From JAAFIP01 sp963775085 (GTDB taxonomy: Bacteria > Pseudomonadota > Gammaproteobacteria > Burkholderiales > Burkholderiaceae_C), in assembly GCA_963775085.1 (NCBI GenBank), contig CAVZHO010000009.1, forward strand, positions 1 to 64,000: a stretch of DNA of 64,000 nt, written 5' to 3'. Every line of letters begins with the position of its first letter. The first letter of the stretch is position 1. Both the position numbers and the translations under genes were made by a program. Shown one piece after another: positions 8,697 to 16,950 of the stretch. Under the pieces are notes generated by a model, which was given only the letters and a program-made list of their open reading frames with translations, ran no database searches and was not told the DNA's origin.

Positions 8697-9989
8697 ATGA
8701 AGGTACTCGTCCTCGGTAGCGGTCTGCTCGGTGTGAGCTCGGCCTACTACTTATCTCAGCTCGGCCACGAAGTGACGGTGGTTGACCGCCAGGCCAACCC
8801 CGCTGCGGAAACCAGCTTTGCCAATGGTGGGCAAATCTCGGTCAGCCATGCCGAGCCCTGGGCTAACCCCAGCGCGCCGCTCAAGGTGCTGCAATGGCTG
8901 GGCAAAGAAGACGCGCCACTACTGTTTCGCATACGCGCAGACATGCGCCAGTGGCTGTGGGGTTTGCAGTTTTTGCGCGAATGCACGCCTGCGCGCACGC
9001 GCCACAACATTGAGCAAATCGTACGTTTGGGCACGTACAGCCGCGACATGCTGCAAGCGCTGCGCCGCGCCACCGGGCTGAATTACGACCAGCGCACCCA
9101 GGGTATTTTGCACTTCTACACTTCGCAAAAAGAATTCGATGGCGCCCACGGTCCCGCCCAGCAGATGCGCGAGCTGGGCTGCGAGCGCCAGGTCATCAGT
9201 GCTGAAGAGGCCATCAAGCTAGAGCCTGCGTTGGCGCATATCCGCTCGCAGCTTGCGGGTGCTACCTATACCGCCGAGGACGAATCGGGCGATGCCAACC
9301 GTTTTGCGCGTGAGCTGGTCAACCTGTGCAAGGCGGCTGGCGTTAACTTCCTCATGAGTCACACCATCACCTCCCTGCGCGCTACCGGCACGGGTGCGGG
9401 TGGCCAGATCGACCATGTAGAGGCCACTGACAGCGAGGGGCGTTTTCAGCGCCTGCGCGCTGATAGTTATGTGCTGGCCATGGGCTCACTCAGCCCTATT
9501 TACGCCGCGCCGCTGGGCATCAACCTGCCCATTTACCCCGCCAAGGGCTACTCGGTCACCATGCCCGTCAAAGATGCCAGCATGGCGCACCAGGTCAGCC
9601 TGACGGACGATGAGTACAAGCTGGTGTTCTCACGCCTGACCGGGCCCAACAGCGACCGCCTGCGCATTGCCGGCACCGCCGAGCTCAACGGCTACGACCG
9701 CGACCTGAACCGCGTGCGCTGCGAGGCCATTGTGCGCCGCGTAGAGCAGCTGTTTCCCGGTGCGGGCGATGCTACGCAGGCCAGCTTCTGGACGGGCCTG
9801 CGCCCGGCCACGCCCAGCAACGTGCCCATCATTGGCAAAAGCAAGCTGTCCAATCTGTTTTTCAACACCGGCCACGGCACACTGGGCTGGACCCATGCCT
9901 GCGGCTCGGGCAAGAGCATTGCGCGCATTGTGAGTGGCATGGCGCCCGAGGTTGACTTTGCCTTTTGCGGTATGGGCAACGCCGCGTAG
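8697..9989 (+). CDS. dadA: D-amino acid dehydrogenase small subunit DadA-like
   Basis: An FAD-dependent membrane-associated dehydrogenase that deaminates D-amino acids (or glycine-like amines) into the respiratory chain. 430 residues, typical for DadA. The N-terminal dinucleotide fold MKVLVLGSGLLGVSSAYYLS is followed by VVDRQANPAAETSFANGGQ, and the C-terminal FAD motif WTGLRPATPSNVPIIG is near residue 375. I take ATG 8697 (MKVLVLG) rather than the ATG at 8673, because the fold starts directly there. A glycine riboswitch precedes it, so glycine or a related amine may be the substrate. The frameshifted Bug receptor follows 94 bp downstream. Confidence 0.88.
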   Translation: MKVLVLGSGLLGVSSAYYLSQLGHEVTVVDRQANPAAETSFANGGQISVSHAEPWANPSAPLKVLQWLGKEDAPLLFRIRADMRQWLWGLQFLRECTPARTRHNIEQIVRLGTYSRDMLQALRRATGLNYDQRTQGILHFYTSQKEFDGAHGPAQQMRELGCERQVISAEEAIKLEPALAHIRSQLAGATYTAEDESGDANRFARELVNLCKAAGVNFLMSHTITSLRATGTGAGGQIDHVEATDSEGRFQRLRADSYVLAMGSLSPIYAAPLGINLPIYPAKGYSVTMPVKDASMAHQVSLTDDEYKLVFSRLTGPNSDRLRIAGTAELNGYDRDLNRVRCEAIVRRVEQLFPGAGDATQASFWTGLRPATPSNVPIIGKSKLSNLFFNTGHGTLGWTHACGSGKSIARIVSGMAPEVDFAFCGMGNAA

Positions 9990-10083
9990 ATTTTTTATAA
10001 CGCCTGCCGCCTGGTCAGCGGTGCAGCGTTCCACCCCGACCTGTCCAACTGGACAATTTACTTTTTAACTTTGAGGTATCCCC

Positions 10084-11062
10084 ATGAAAACTTGGACAAA
10101 ACTCCTGCTGGCCACCAGCATCGCGGCGCTCGCGCCTTTTGCGCTGGCACAAAGCTTTCCCACCAAACCCGTGACGATGATCGTCGCCTTCCCACCCGGT
10201 GGCGGCTCCGACGTGCTGGGCCGTGCGATGGCCAAGGGCATGCAAGACAGCCTGGGCCAACCCGTGATTGTGGAAAACGTGGTGGGCGTAGGCGGCTCGC
10301 TGGGCGTGCTCAAGGCCGCTAACGCCACGCCCGATGGCTACACCATCATGGCCGGCTCGCCGCTGGAGTTGATCTACACCCCCCTGGGCATTGCCGCCGC
10401 CAAAAACAAGCCCGATGACATGCGCATGGCCGCCCTGGTGGGCCACACCAACATCGCCATTGCCGTGCGCAAAGACCTGCCCGTCAACACGCTGGAAGAA
10501 TTTGTCGCCTATGCCAAAAAAGCCGACAAACCACTGAGCTTTGGCTCTACCGGCATTGGCTCGCTCTACCACCTGATGGCCGAAAAAGGCATGTCCGCAA
10601 AACGCAGGTGCCAAAGGCCTGCACGCGCCCTACAACGGCTTGGCCCCGTACCTCAAAGACCTGATGGGCGGCGTGATCGACTTTGCCGTAGTGCCCCTGG
10701 TCGGCCCGGTGCTGGGCGCGATTGACGGCGGCCAAATCAAGGCCCTGGCCGTGGCCTCCAACGAGACCCTCGCCCGCCTGCCCAAGCTGCCGCTGGCCCG
10801 TGCGACCAAAGGTTTTGAAGACTACCAGTTCAGCATCTGGATCGGCATCCAAACCAGCGCCAAAATGCCCGATGCACAGGTGAATGCGATTCACAAAGCC
10901 GCCTACACCGCTTTGAACAACGCCGATGTGCGCAAAATCATCGAAACCTCTGGCACCGTGATCGCCGCGCCCATGACCGTGCCGCAACTCGATGCCTTCT
11001 ACAAGAAAGAAGCCGTCGCCGGTGCAGCCATGGCCAAGTCTATTAACCTGCAAGCGCAGTAA
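10084..11062 (+). pseudogene. Bug/TctC-family periplasmic solute receptor, +1 frameshift
   Basis: Tripartite tricarboxylate-type (Bug) binding proteins are highly expanded in Burkholderiales. The first part (from 10084) has a signal peptide ending FALAQS and the family motifs PVTMIVAFPPGGGSD and LGQPVIVENVVG. After about 10590 the homology moves to another frame (LHAPYNGLAPYLKDLMGG, then ARLPKLPLARATKGFEDYQ), ending at 11062. The total span is 3n+1, so one extra base near GGCATGTCCGC explains it. Repaired, it would be about 325 residues, normal for the family. It may be a true pseudogene or a sequence error. No tctAB-type membrane genes are nearby, as usual for orphan Bug proteins. Confidence 0.8.
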
Positions 11063-11242
11063 ACGGCGCTTGCCTTGCCCCTCGCAGTGGCGAGGGGTGG
11101 GGTGCGTAGTGCGTTCGGTTGATATTGCGAAATTTCACGGCTGTAGCTGGTAATATTTACGCTACAAATTCAGTAGCTTTTTACGCAATGTTTTAGCGTC
11201 GAATTTCAGCGAGTGGCGCAGCCACTCCGACGCAATGGCCAG

Positions 11243-11455
11243 TTATGCTGCGACATCCACCAACTCAGCTTGACTGGCTGGCGGAGGAACTGGCAGGCCG
11301 TCTTCAAGCAGCCCCTCCACATGAAATTCAATAGCTTCATGGATCAGCCGCGACACTTCCTGCCGCGTCTCGCCCACAGCGATGCACCCCGGCAAATCGG
11401 GCACATACGCACCGTAACTTGACTCGCCTTTTTCAATAACAACAAGATACTGCAT
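11243..11455 (-). CDS. hicB: HicB-family antitoxin
   Basis: 70 residues of the HicB partial RNase-H fold: MQYLVVIEKGESSYGAYVPD, then LPGCIAVGETRQEVSRLIHE. The acidic and glycine pattern is typical, and a short Pro-rich tail lacks a separate DNA-binding domain. It follows hicA by 9 bp on the same strand. It neutralises the HicA RNase. Confidence 0.88.
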   Translation of the reverse strand: MQYLVVIEKGESSYGAYVPDLPGCIAVGETRQEVSRLIHEAIEFHVEGLLEDGLPVPPPASQAELVDVAA

Positions 11456-11464
11456 GGTGTGACC

Positions 11465-11659
11465 TCACTTCTTCAGTCCAGCCTGCTTGAGCACGCTATT
11501 CAATGTTCCTGGCGGCACTTCAACACTGGGTTTGCCAGACACCGTAACTGTGCCAGATTTCGACGAATGATGGAACTGGCGATGACTGCCTTTTTGACGA
11601 ACCAGCTTCCAACCATCCGCTTGAATCATCGCTAAAAGCTCATTGACTTTGACTGGCAT
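11465..11659 (-). CDS. hicA: HicA-family mRNA interferase toxin
   Basis: 64 residues from ATG 11659. The double-stranded-RNA-binding-like fold is recognisable: ELLAMIQADGWKLVRQKGSH followed by RQFHHSS, with the catalytic His in GSHRQF at about residue 27, then VPPGTLNSVLKQAGL. The toxin-first order is standard for HicAB. An in-frame ATG at 11683 would add eight residues with no family similarity. Confidence 0.88.
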   Translation of the reverse strand: MPVKVNELLAMIQADGWKLVRQKGSHRQFHHSSKSGTVTVSGKPSVEVPPGTLNSVLKQAGLKK

Positions 11660-11690
11660 CGGTAAATTGTCGCACAACTTCACTTTGTAC

Positions 11691-11795
11691 GCCCCGGCAC
11701 TTGGGGCGATTGGCTACGCGGCTGTCCTCCGTGGCGGCTTATGGCCGCCAACTCCCCCTTTATGCCGCTACGCCACTCACCCCAAGCGCCGGGGC
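11691..11795. repeat. 105-bp palindromic element, copy 3 (complete)
   Basis: The arms GCCCCGGCACTTGGGGCGAT and its imperfect complement ending CCCCAAGCGCCGGGGC surround the conserved core (GCGGCTGTCCTCCGTGGCGG, then ACTCCCCCTTTATGCCGC). It lies right behind hicA's 5' end. Confidence 0.8.
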
Positions 11796-11976
11796 GGCGG
11801 GCATGGTTACTAGGCTGTGGACGAACTTCCGCGATTTCAAACTGTGCCGTCAGTGCCTGGCTGTGTTCAAGGCGCAAGCGTCTCTCGAACCACCGTCATG
11901 AAAGCTGCTTCACACACAGAAATGCTGAAACTCTCGCACGGTCGAGTGAGCTGAGCGAACGACTTTGATGCGATGG

Positions 11977-12408
11977 TCAGGTTTCATTTATGTAGCCCCG
12001 CTCCCGCGCGAGGTCTTGATCGTCAAAGATGGCCATAGCAGTACTCATCCGTTTAAAGCCAAACTTGCGATAGAAAGCTTCCTTGCCCGGAACGGCATAA
12101 AGAATAATTTTCTTGTGGCCGCGTGACAATTCGACGAGTCGATTGACGATGCGCTTTCCCAGCCCTGTGCCTTGGTGACTCGGCAGGACTGCGATGTCGC
12201 AGATGTAAGAGGTATCAACGCCATCAGCGAGAGCACGACCAACACCGACTAGCTGTCCTTGCTCGTATACAAAGCAACGGAACTTGCTATTTCCGAATAC
12301 GATTTTGAGATTTACGGCTGGTTTGTCGCCCAATGGTGCCACTTGGTAGAGTTTGGACAACTCCTCCCAATTTACCGCATCAAGCGAATCGTTCCATTCA
12401 AGCGCCAC
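11977..12408 (-). CDS. GNAT-family N-acetyltransferase
   Basis: 143 residues. The acetyl-CoA site is clear: ICDIAVLPSHQGTGLGKRIV at about residues 69-88 is motif A (Q/R-x2-G-x-G). Motif B follows at AVPGKEAFYRKFGFKR. The substrate cannot be told. It lies directly beside the attC-like hairpin at 12429-12520 and shows a lower GC content than the core genes, both common for cassette-borne acetyltransferases. No partner gene is seen. Confidence 0.85.
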   Translation of the reverse strand: MALEWNDSLDAVNWEELSKLYQVAPLGDKPAVNLKIVFGNSKFRCFVYEQGQLVGVGRALADGVDTSYICDIAVLPSHQGTGLGKRIVNRLVELSRGHKKIILYAVPGKEAFYRKFGFKRMSTAMAIFDDQDLARERGYINET

Positions 12409-12428
12409 GAACAGTTACTCCTTGTGAA

Positions 12429-12520
12429 ACTTAACGCATAGCGTTTATCTGTCGCCAGACCAAGCTGAAGTAAACCAAGAACCCAAGAGCGCCTTCTGCG
12501 ACAGATAAACCTTGTTGGAC
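12429..12520. repeat. attC-like hairpin, site 2 (start of long repeat B)
   Basis: ACTTAAC (RYYYAAC) and GTTGGAC (GTTRRRY) bound a 92-bp imperfect palindrome with perfect 13-bp inner arms, GTTTATCTGTCGC (12443-12455) and GCGACAGATAAAC (12498-12510). It is a better match to the attC layout than site 1. Confidence 0.45.
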
Positions 12521-12789
12521 TGAGCCACGCGAGGTGGTTGCTGTTAAGAGGGATAAAATATTCAGCCCGCTTGCGTGTGTAAATTATGACGCACATTGCG
12601 CCGCTGCGGGTAACCCATGGGCTGCCAGTCTGATGGCAACACCGCCTGACTAGTCGATTCAGGCGCTGGCGGTGTAGCTTAAGCACATACAAATGCTACA
12701 TATTTAATAGCTGCTTGCGCAATATTCCACTAGGCTACAGATCGATTTGTCAAATAAAACCGTGAAGAAAGCGGGTATCCATCTACTGC

Positions 12790-12941
12790 GCACCATGCGG
12801 CCAGTTGGGCGGGTGGTGAACGGGCTTGGGATGAAAAATCTGTAACGAGGCGCGGTGGGGTCTCAAGATCGCCACATCACGACATCGCGTGTTCGTGGAG
12901 GATTTTTGCAGCGCAAGCTCTTCACCGCCCGCTAGCCAACC
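12790..12941. repeat. 145-bp hairpin element, copy 3
   Basis: The left arm GGGCGGGTGGTGAACGGGC and right arm CAAGCTCTTCACCGCCCGC are conserved. The loop has diverged most among the three copies, while a small internal hairpin position is kept. Confidence 0.7.
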
Positions 12942-12953
12942 AAGAAAGTTTTG

Positions 12954-13002
12954 TTGCTATAAATTTAGTAGCTTTTTACGTCCTATACACGTGGACTACG
13001 GG
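12954..13002. repeat. Short TAGCTGCTTACGTCC-type palindrome
   Basis: GTAGCTTTTTACGTCC and GTGGACTACGGGGC flank a short loop just downstream of boxR's stop. Confidence 0.6.
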
Positions 13003-13036
13003 GCTAAATGGTACCAAATACGAGGCAGAAACAGGC

Positions 13037-13969
13037 TCACACAGGCAACTGCAACTTCTGCCGCACCGCATGCCGAAGCGCAGCAAACGTAGCCTCCAAA
13101 CCCTGCGCACTGGTATCAATACTCAACTGCGCCTTGGAGTAAAAGGCCGCGCGCCCGGCCAGGATGCTTTTGAGGTCTTCGATGGCTTCTTTGCTGGCGG
13201 CCATGGGGCGCAGGTCGCCTTGGGCTGTCACGCGCTTGAGGTGGTCTTGCGGGGTGGCCTGCAGCCACACGGTGGTGCACTGCGATAGCGCCTGGGTGAA
13301 GGTAGCCGTCTCAGACACCAGGCCGCCGGGGGTGGCGATCACCACTTGGGTGTGGCGCTTGATCACCTCGTCCAGCGCGCGCCGCTCGTAGCGGCGGTAG
13401 GCGTTGGCACCGTAGAGCGCCTGAATCTCGGCCACGCTGCCACCGGCAAGTGTTTCTATCTCGCGGCTGAGCTCGACGAAGGGGTAGCCCAGGTCGTGCG
13501 CCAGCATCGCGCCCAGTGTCGATTTACCCGCACCACGCAGGCCGATCAGGGCTATGCGCTGGCTGACAGAACCATCGCTGGCGGGAATGTTGCCCAGCAT
13601 GCCACCCAGCGCGATGCGCACACGCTGCAAGGTGGCATCGTCCTGACTGGAAAGCAGCTCACGGATCATCAGCCACTCGGGTGACGAGGTGCTGATGTCG
13701 CCAATCAACTCACTCACCGAGCACTGCAAGGCGCCTGAGACTTGCAGCAGCACCAGCACCGAGGCATTGCCTACGCCGTACTCCATGTTGGCCAAGTGCC
13801 GCTCCGACACTCCCGCCGCCAGCGCGACCGCCTTGCGGGTCATGCCCCGGCGGGCCCGCAAGGCGCCCATACGCTGACCCAGCGCCACCAGATAGGGGTG
13901 GCGCTCGGCCTCCGGCGCTTGGGTTTTCATGGCTTGGGGGGTGGAATCTGGTCGGGTCTGGACTGGCAT
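13037..13969 (-). CDS. boxR: BoxR/BzdR-family regulator (HTH plus shikimate-kinase-like domain)
   Basis: 310 residues. The N-terminal XRE helix-turn-helix is at about residues 30-90 (RARRGMTRKAVALAAGVSER, then LLQVSGALQCSVSELIGD). The C-terminal domain resembles shikimate kinase: IALIGLRGAGKSTLGAML at about 138-155 is its P-loop. In the characterised BzdR/BoxR proteins this domain binds benzoyl-CoA and relieves repression. It is divergent from the alcohol dehydrogenase gene and stands between the box genes and the ligase/transport genes. TGCA motifs in the shared intergenic region suggest autoregulation. A downstream ATG at 13930 is possible. Confidence 0.93.
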   Translation of the reverse strand: MPVQTRPDSTPQAMKTQAPEAERHPYLVALGQRMGALRARRGMTRKAVALAAGVSERHLANMEYGVGNASVLVLLQVSGALQCSVSELIGDISTSSPEWLMIRELLSSQDDATLQRVRIALGGMLGNIPASDGSVSQRIALIGLRGAGKSTLGAMLAHDLGYPFVELSREIETLAGGSVAEIQALYGANAYRRYERRALDEVIKRHTQVVIATPGGLVSETATFTQALSQCTTVWLQATPQDHLKRVTAQGDLRPMAASKEAIEDLKSILAGRAAFYSKAQLSIDTSAQGLEATFAALRHAVRQKLQLPV

Positions 13970-13990
13970 GGGCTTGGCGGTTTGATTTTA

Positions 13991-14115
13991 TGCAATATAG
14001 TTCAATTTTGTAAAAAGACAATGCCACGTATTGAGCGTGTACAACGCCCGGAATATGCACTAAACTACCTACATCACTGCAAAAGTCGTAACATAGTGCA
14101 TTGCACTATTGTACA
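13991..14115. promoter_or_regulatory. TGCA-type operator motifs between boxR and the divergent dehydrogenase operon
   Basis: TGCAATATAGTTCA (13991-14004) lies in the putative boxR promoter (TTTACA, 18 bp, TAAAAT on the minus strand). AGTGCATTGCACT (14095-14107) and the overlapping TGCACTATTGTACA (14102-14115) lie on the dehydrogenase side. BoxR binding is inferred from motif similarity. Confidence 0.45.
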
Positions 14116-14230
14116 TTTTAGCAGCTATACCTCTACCGCAGTGTAAGCGCCACGGCACCCTGTTCAATCACCTTTCAAACTTCATTCCATCGCTACCCCA
14201 AGTCAGACAACCCACCCACGGAGACACCCT

Positions 14231-15283
14231 ATGCTCAGCTATCAAATTCAGGACTTTGGCAAACCCTTGGCCCAGGCCCTGCGCGAAACACCCACCCCCA
14301 CGGGTACGGAGGTCATCGTCAAAATCGGCAGCTGTGGGGTCTGTCACAGCGACGTGCATCTGCATGATGGCTATTTTGATCTGGGCGGTGGCAATAAACT
14401 TGACATGACCCGCGCGCTGCAGCCGCCGCGCACGCCCGGCCATGAAATCGCAGGCACCGTAGTAGCCCTGGGCCCCGATGCCCAAGGTGCCAAGATTGGC
14501 GACCTGCGCGTGGTGTTCCCCTGGATTGGCTGCGGCTCGTGCAGCCTGTGCGCGGCTGGTGACGAGCACCTGTGCAACGCCCCGCGCACTTTGGGCATTC
14601 AACGCGACGGCGGTTTCTCTGACCATGTGGTCGTGCCGCACCCCAAGTACCTGGTGGACTACGGCCATTTGCCGCAAGACGAGGCCTGCACGTACGCCTG
14701 CTCGGGCCTGACCGCTTACAGCGCACTGAAGAAAGCCGGCAACCTGGGCGCGGCCGATCCGCTGCTGATCATCGGTGCGGGCGGCGTGGGCCTGTCGGGC
14801 GTGCGCATTGCCCGCGAACTGTTCCCTTCTGCGCCCATCACGGTGGCCGAGGTAGACCAGACCAAGTGGGACATGGCATTAGCCGCTGGTGCCAACGCCT
14901 GCATCGACCCCAATGCCGACGGCGCAGGCAAGCTTTTGTTCAAGAGCACAGGCGGTGGCGTGGCGGCGGTGATTGACTTTGTCGGCGCCGCGGCCACCTT
15001 CAACTTTGGTTATGGCGCGTTGCGCAAAGCCGGCAAGCTGGTGTGTGTGGGTCTGTTTGGCGGTTCGACCCAGATTGTCCCGGCCCTGGTGTCCATGCGC
15101 GCCGTCAGTGTGATGGGCTCCTATGTGGGCAATTTGCGCGAGCTCGAAGAACTGCTGGTGATTGCCCGCGCTGGCAAACTGCCCCCCATGCCCCTGACCA
15201 GCCAACCCCTGGCCAACGCCACCCAGGCCCTGGAAGACCTGCGCGCGGGCCGCATCCGTGGCCGCACGATCCTGCACCCCTGA
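14231..15283 (+). CDS. Zinc-dependent alcohol dehydrogenase (MDR family), paralogue 1
   Basis: 350 residues. The catalytic zinc site is marked by GSCGVCHSDVH at about residues 34-44 and by the GHE near 77. The structural zinc lobe is CGSCSLCAAGDEHLC at about 99-113. The Rossmann motif is IIGAGGVGLSGVRIA near 180. Preserved ligands argue for a working NAD(P)-dependent alcohol dehydrogenase; an aromatic or alicyclic alcohol, or a hydroxyacyl-CoA, is plausible in this neighbourhood but unproven. It is the first gene of an apparent operon with phaE and phaC and is clearly related to the gene at 16951. Confidence 0.85.
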   Translation: MLSYQIQDFGKPLAQALRETPTPTGTEVIVKIGSCGVCHSDVHLHDGYFDLGGGNKLDMTRALQPPRTPGHEIAGTVVALGPDAQGAKIGDLRVVFPWIGCGSCSLCAAGDEHLCNAPRTLGIQRDGGFSDHVVVPHPKYLVDYGHLPQDEACTYACSGLTAYSALKKAGNLGAADPLLIIGAGGVGLSGVRIARELFPSAPITVAEVDQTKWDMALAAGANACIDPNADGAGKLLFKSTGGGVAAVIDFVGAAATFNFGYGALRKAGKLVCVGLFGGSTQIVPALVSMRAVSVMGSYVGNLRELEELLVIARAGKLPPMPLTSQPLANATQALEDLRAGRIRGRTILHP

Positions 15284-15304
15284 AACCCGCACTACAGGCC
15301 ACCT

Positions 15305-15715
15305 ATGACCCACAAAGAGCCCAACGCCGACTGGAGCAAACTCAATCCGCAAACGATGTGGCGCGATTGGGTGGTCAAATCCGAGCAACAGTGGAGCGAA
15401 GCCCTGTCCACCTTGATGAAAGACGAACGCGCGAGCGGCACGCTGGGCACCCAGGTGGCACAGGCGCGCATGCTGCAAAAGCAACTGGGCGAGATGATGC
15501 AAATCTCCTTGGCCAGCAGCAATCTGCCCTCGCGCAGCGACGTTGAAGCCCTGGAGGAACGGCTGGGCCGGGTAGAAGACGGCCTGGCAGGGCTGGCCGC
15601 GCAAATCAGCCAGTTGACGCAAGCACTGTTGGCGCGCGGGATCGTCCAGCCTGCTGCCGCTGGCATCAAGCAACCTGCCCGCAGCCGCAAACCCGCACTG
15701 GCGGCTAAAAAGTGA
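15305..15715 (+). CDS. phaE: PHA synthase subunit PhaE-like / phasin-like protein
   Basis: 136 residues. It is a mostly helical protein with a coiled coil around residues 80-110 (DVEALEERLGRVEDGLAGLA), a Trp-rich N-terminus (DWSKLNPQTMWRDWVVKSEQ) and an Ala/Lys-rich tail. It is shorter than classical PhaE, but its position directly before a class III PhaC, with a 4-bp overlap, supports the call. A plain granule-associated phasin is the alternative. No catalytic residues are expected; PhaE stabilises and activates PhaC. Confidence 0.6.
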   Translation: MTHKEPNADWSKLNPQTMWRDWVVKSEQQWSEALSTLMKDERASGTLGTQVAQARMLQKQLGEMMQISLASSNLPSRSDVEALEERLGRVEDGLAGLAAQISQLTQALLARGIVQPAAAGIKQPARSRKPALAAKK

Positions 15716-16806
15716 GCCGGGACTACCGCATGCACCCGACACCGCAGGAACCACCCGTGCCCCGGCGTCTGATACAGAACCCGATGCACCGCGCACTGGA
15801 GCGCATGGGCTTGGCAGGGGATGACTTTGCCGACATGGCTGGCGCTTTGGGCACCACGCCGCGCCACACCATTTACACCCAGGGCACACTCAAGCTGCAG
15901 CACTATGTGCCGCAGGTGGACAACGTCTACCGTGTGCCGGTGCTGATCGTCACCTCGCTGGTGAACCAGCCCTATATCCTGGACATGGTGCCCGGCCAGA
16001 GCATGGTGGAGTACCTGCTCCAGCAGGGCTTTGATGTCTACATGATCGAATGGGGCAGAGTGCGCCAGGAGCACAAAAACCTCACGCTGGAAGACCACGT
16101 ATTGGACCGCCTGCCCGCCTGTGTGGCGCAGGTTTTGCAGCACAGCGGCCAGGCGCAGCTGTCCATCGTGGGCTACTGCGTGGGCGGTTTGCTGTCGGCG
16201 CTTTACGCGGCATTGCACCCCGCAGCGCCACTTAAAAACCTGGTCTGCATGGCAACCCCCGTCAACGGCGATGGCCTGACCTCGCTCAAGACCTGGATGG
16301 GCAGCCATTTCGACGAAGAAGCCCTGTTGGCTGACTTTGGCAACGTCCCCGCGGACTGGGTGCAAAACGCGTTGCGCGCGCTGCGGCCGCTGGGCAAAGT
16401 GTCGGGCGCGATGAGCCTGCTCAACAACATGGACAACCCCGACGTAGTCACCAGCAACCTGCGCATGGGCAAGTGGGAGCAAGACAACATCCCCTTCCCC
16501 GGCGGCGTGTTCCGTCAGATGGTGAATGACTTTTTGCGCAAGAACCTGCTGGTCAAGGGCCAATGGCCCATCGGCGGGAAAACCGCCAACCTGAAGAACA
16601 TCAAGCTGCCCTTGCTGCACCTGCTGGCGCAGGACGACCACATCACGCCCTATGCCTCATCGTGCGACCTGGTGAAGCTGGCGGGCAGTAGCGACAAAGA
16701 GGAGATCATCGTCAAAGGTGGTCATGTGGGGCTGGTGGCCGGCCGGGGCGCGCAGACGCGCATGTGGCCTGCGCTGAACGCCTGGCTGGCACCGCGCTCG
16801 GTGTGA
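15712..16806 (+). CDS. phaC: Class III poly(3-hydroxyalkanoate) synthase PhaC
   Basis: Polymerises (R)-3-hydroxyacyl-CoA into storage polyester. 364 residues, the length of class III enzymes (class I are near 600). The lipase-like box VGYCVGGLLSALY has the nucleophile Cys at about residue 156; the Asp is in AQDDHITP near 308 and the His in GGHVGLV near 338. The GTG start at 15712 overlaps the phaE stop; an ATG at 15730 is also possible. Its presence between two alcohol dehydrogenases beside boxR is unusual and links aromatic catabolism to carbon storage. Confidence 0.9.
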   Translation: MSRDYRMHPTPQEPPVPRRLIQNPMHRALERMGLAGDDFADMAGALGTTPRHTIYTQGTLKLQHYVPQVDNVYRVPVLIVTSLVNQPYILDMVPGQSMVEYLLQQGFDVYMIEWGRVRQEHKNLTLEDHVLDRLPACVAQVLQHSGQAQLSIVGYCVGGLLSALYAALHPAAPLKNLVCMATPVNGDGLTSLKTWMGSHFDEEALLADFGNVPADWVQNALRALRPLGKVSGAMSLLNNMDNPDVVTSNLRMGKWEQDNIPFPGGVFRQMVNDFLRKNLLVKGQWPIGGKTANLKNIKLPLLHLLAQDDHITPYASSCDLVKLAGSSDKEEIIVKGGHVGLVAGRGAQTRMWPALNAWLAPRSV

Positions 16807-16950
16807 AGGTTGCAGCGATCAACCAGCCATCTTCCAGCCCACCGATGTAAGAGACATATCGAGCCCTAAGCCTTTAAAACATAGCGTAAGCAGCTATTTT
16901 TTTAATAGCATTCAATCCCATTTGAAAATTCAATTCACCGAAAGACAAAC

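Larger units (their letters stand above)
12429..12941. repeat. Long direct repeat B (about 513 bp)
   Basis: Second copy of the unit at 6727-7211, same orientation. It includes the attC-like hairpin, the AAATTATGACGCACATTGCG block, a TAGCTGCTTGCGC-type palindrome near 12707-12740 and the 145-bp hairpin. It occupies the whole gap between the acetyltransferase and boxR; no gene is seen. Confidence 0.75.

Noticed and set aside
15292..16641. 449-codon minus-strand frame over phaEC
   Set aside because: Antisense to phaE and phaC, whose catalytic residues are intact; the translation has no recognisable fold.
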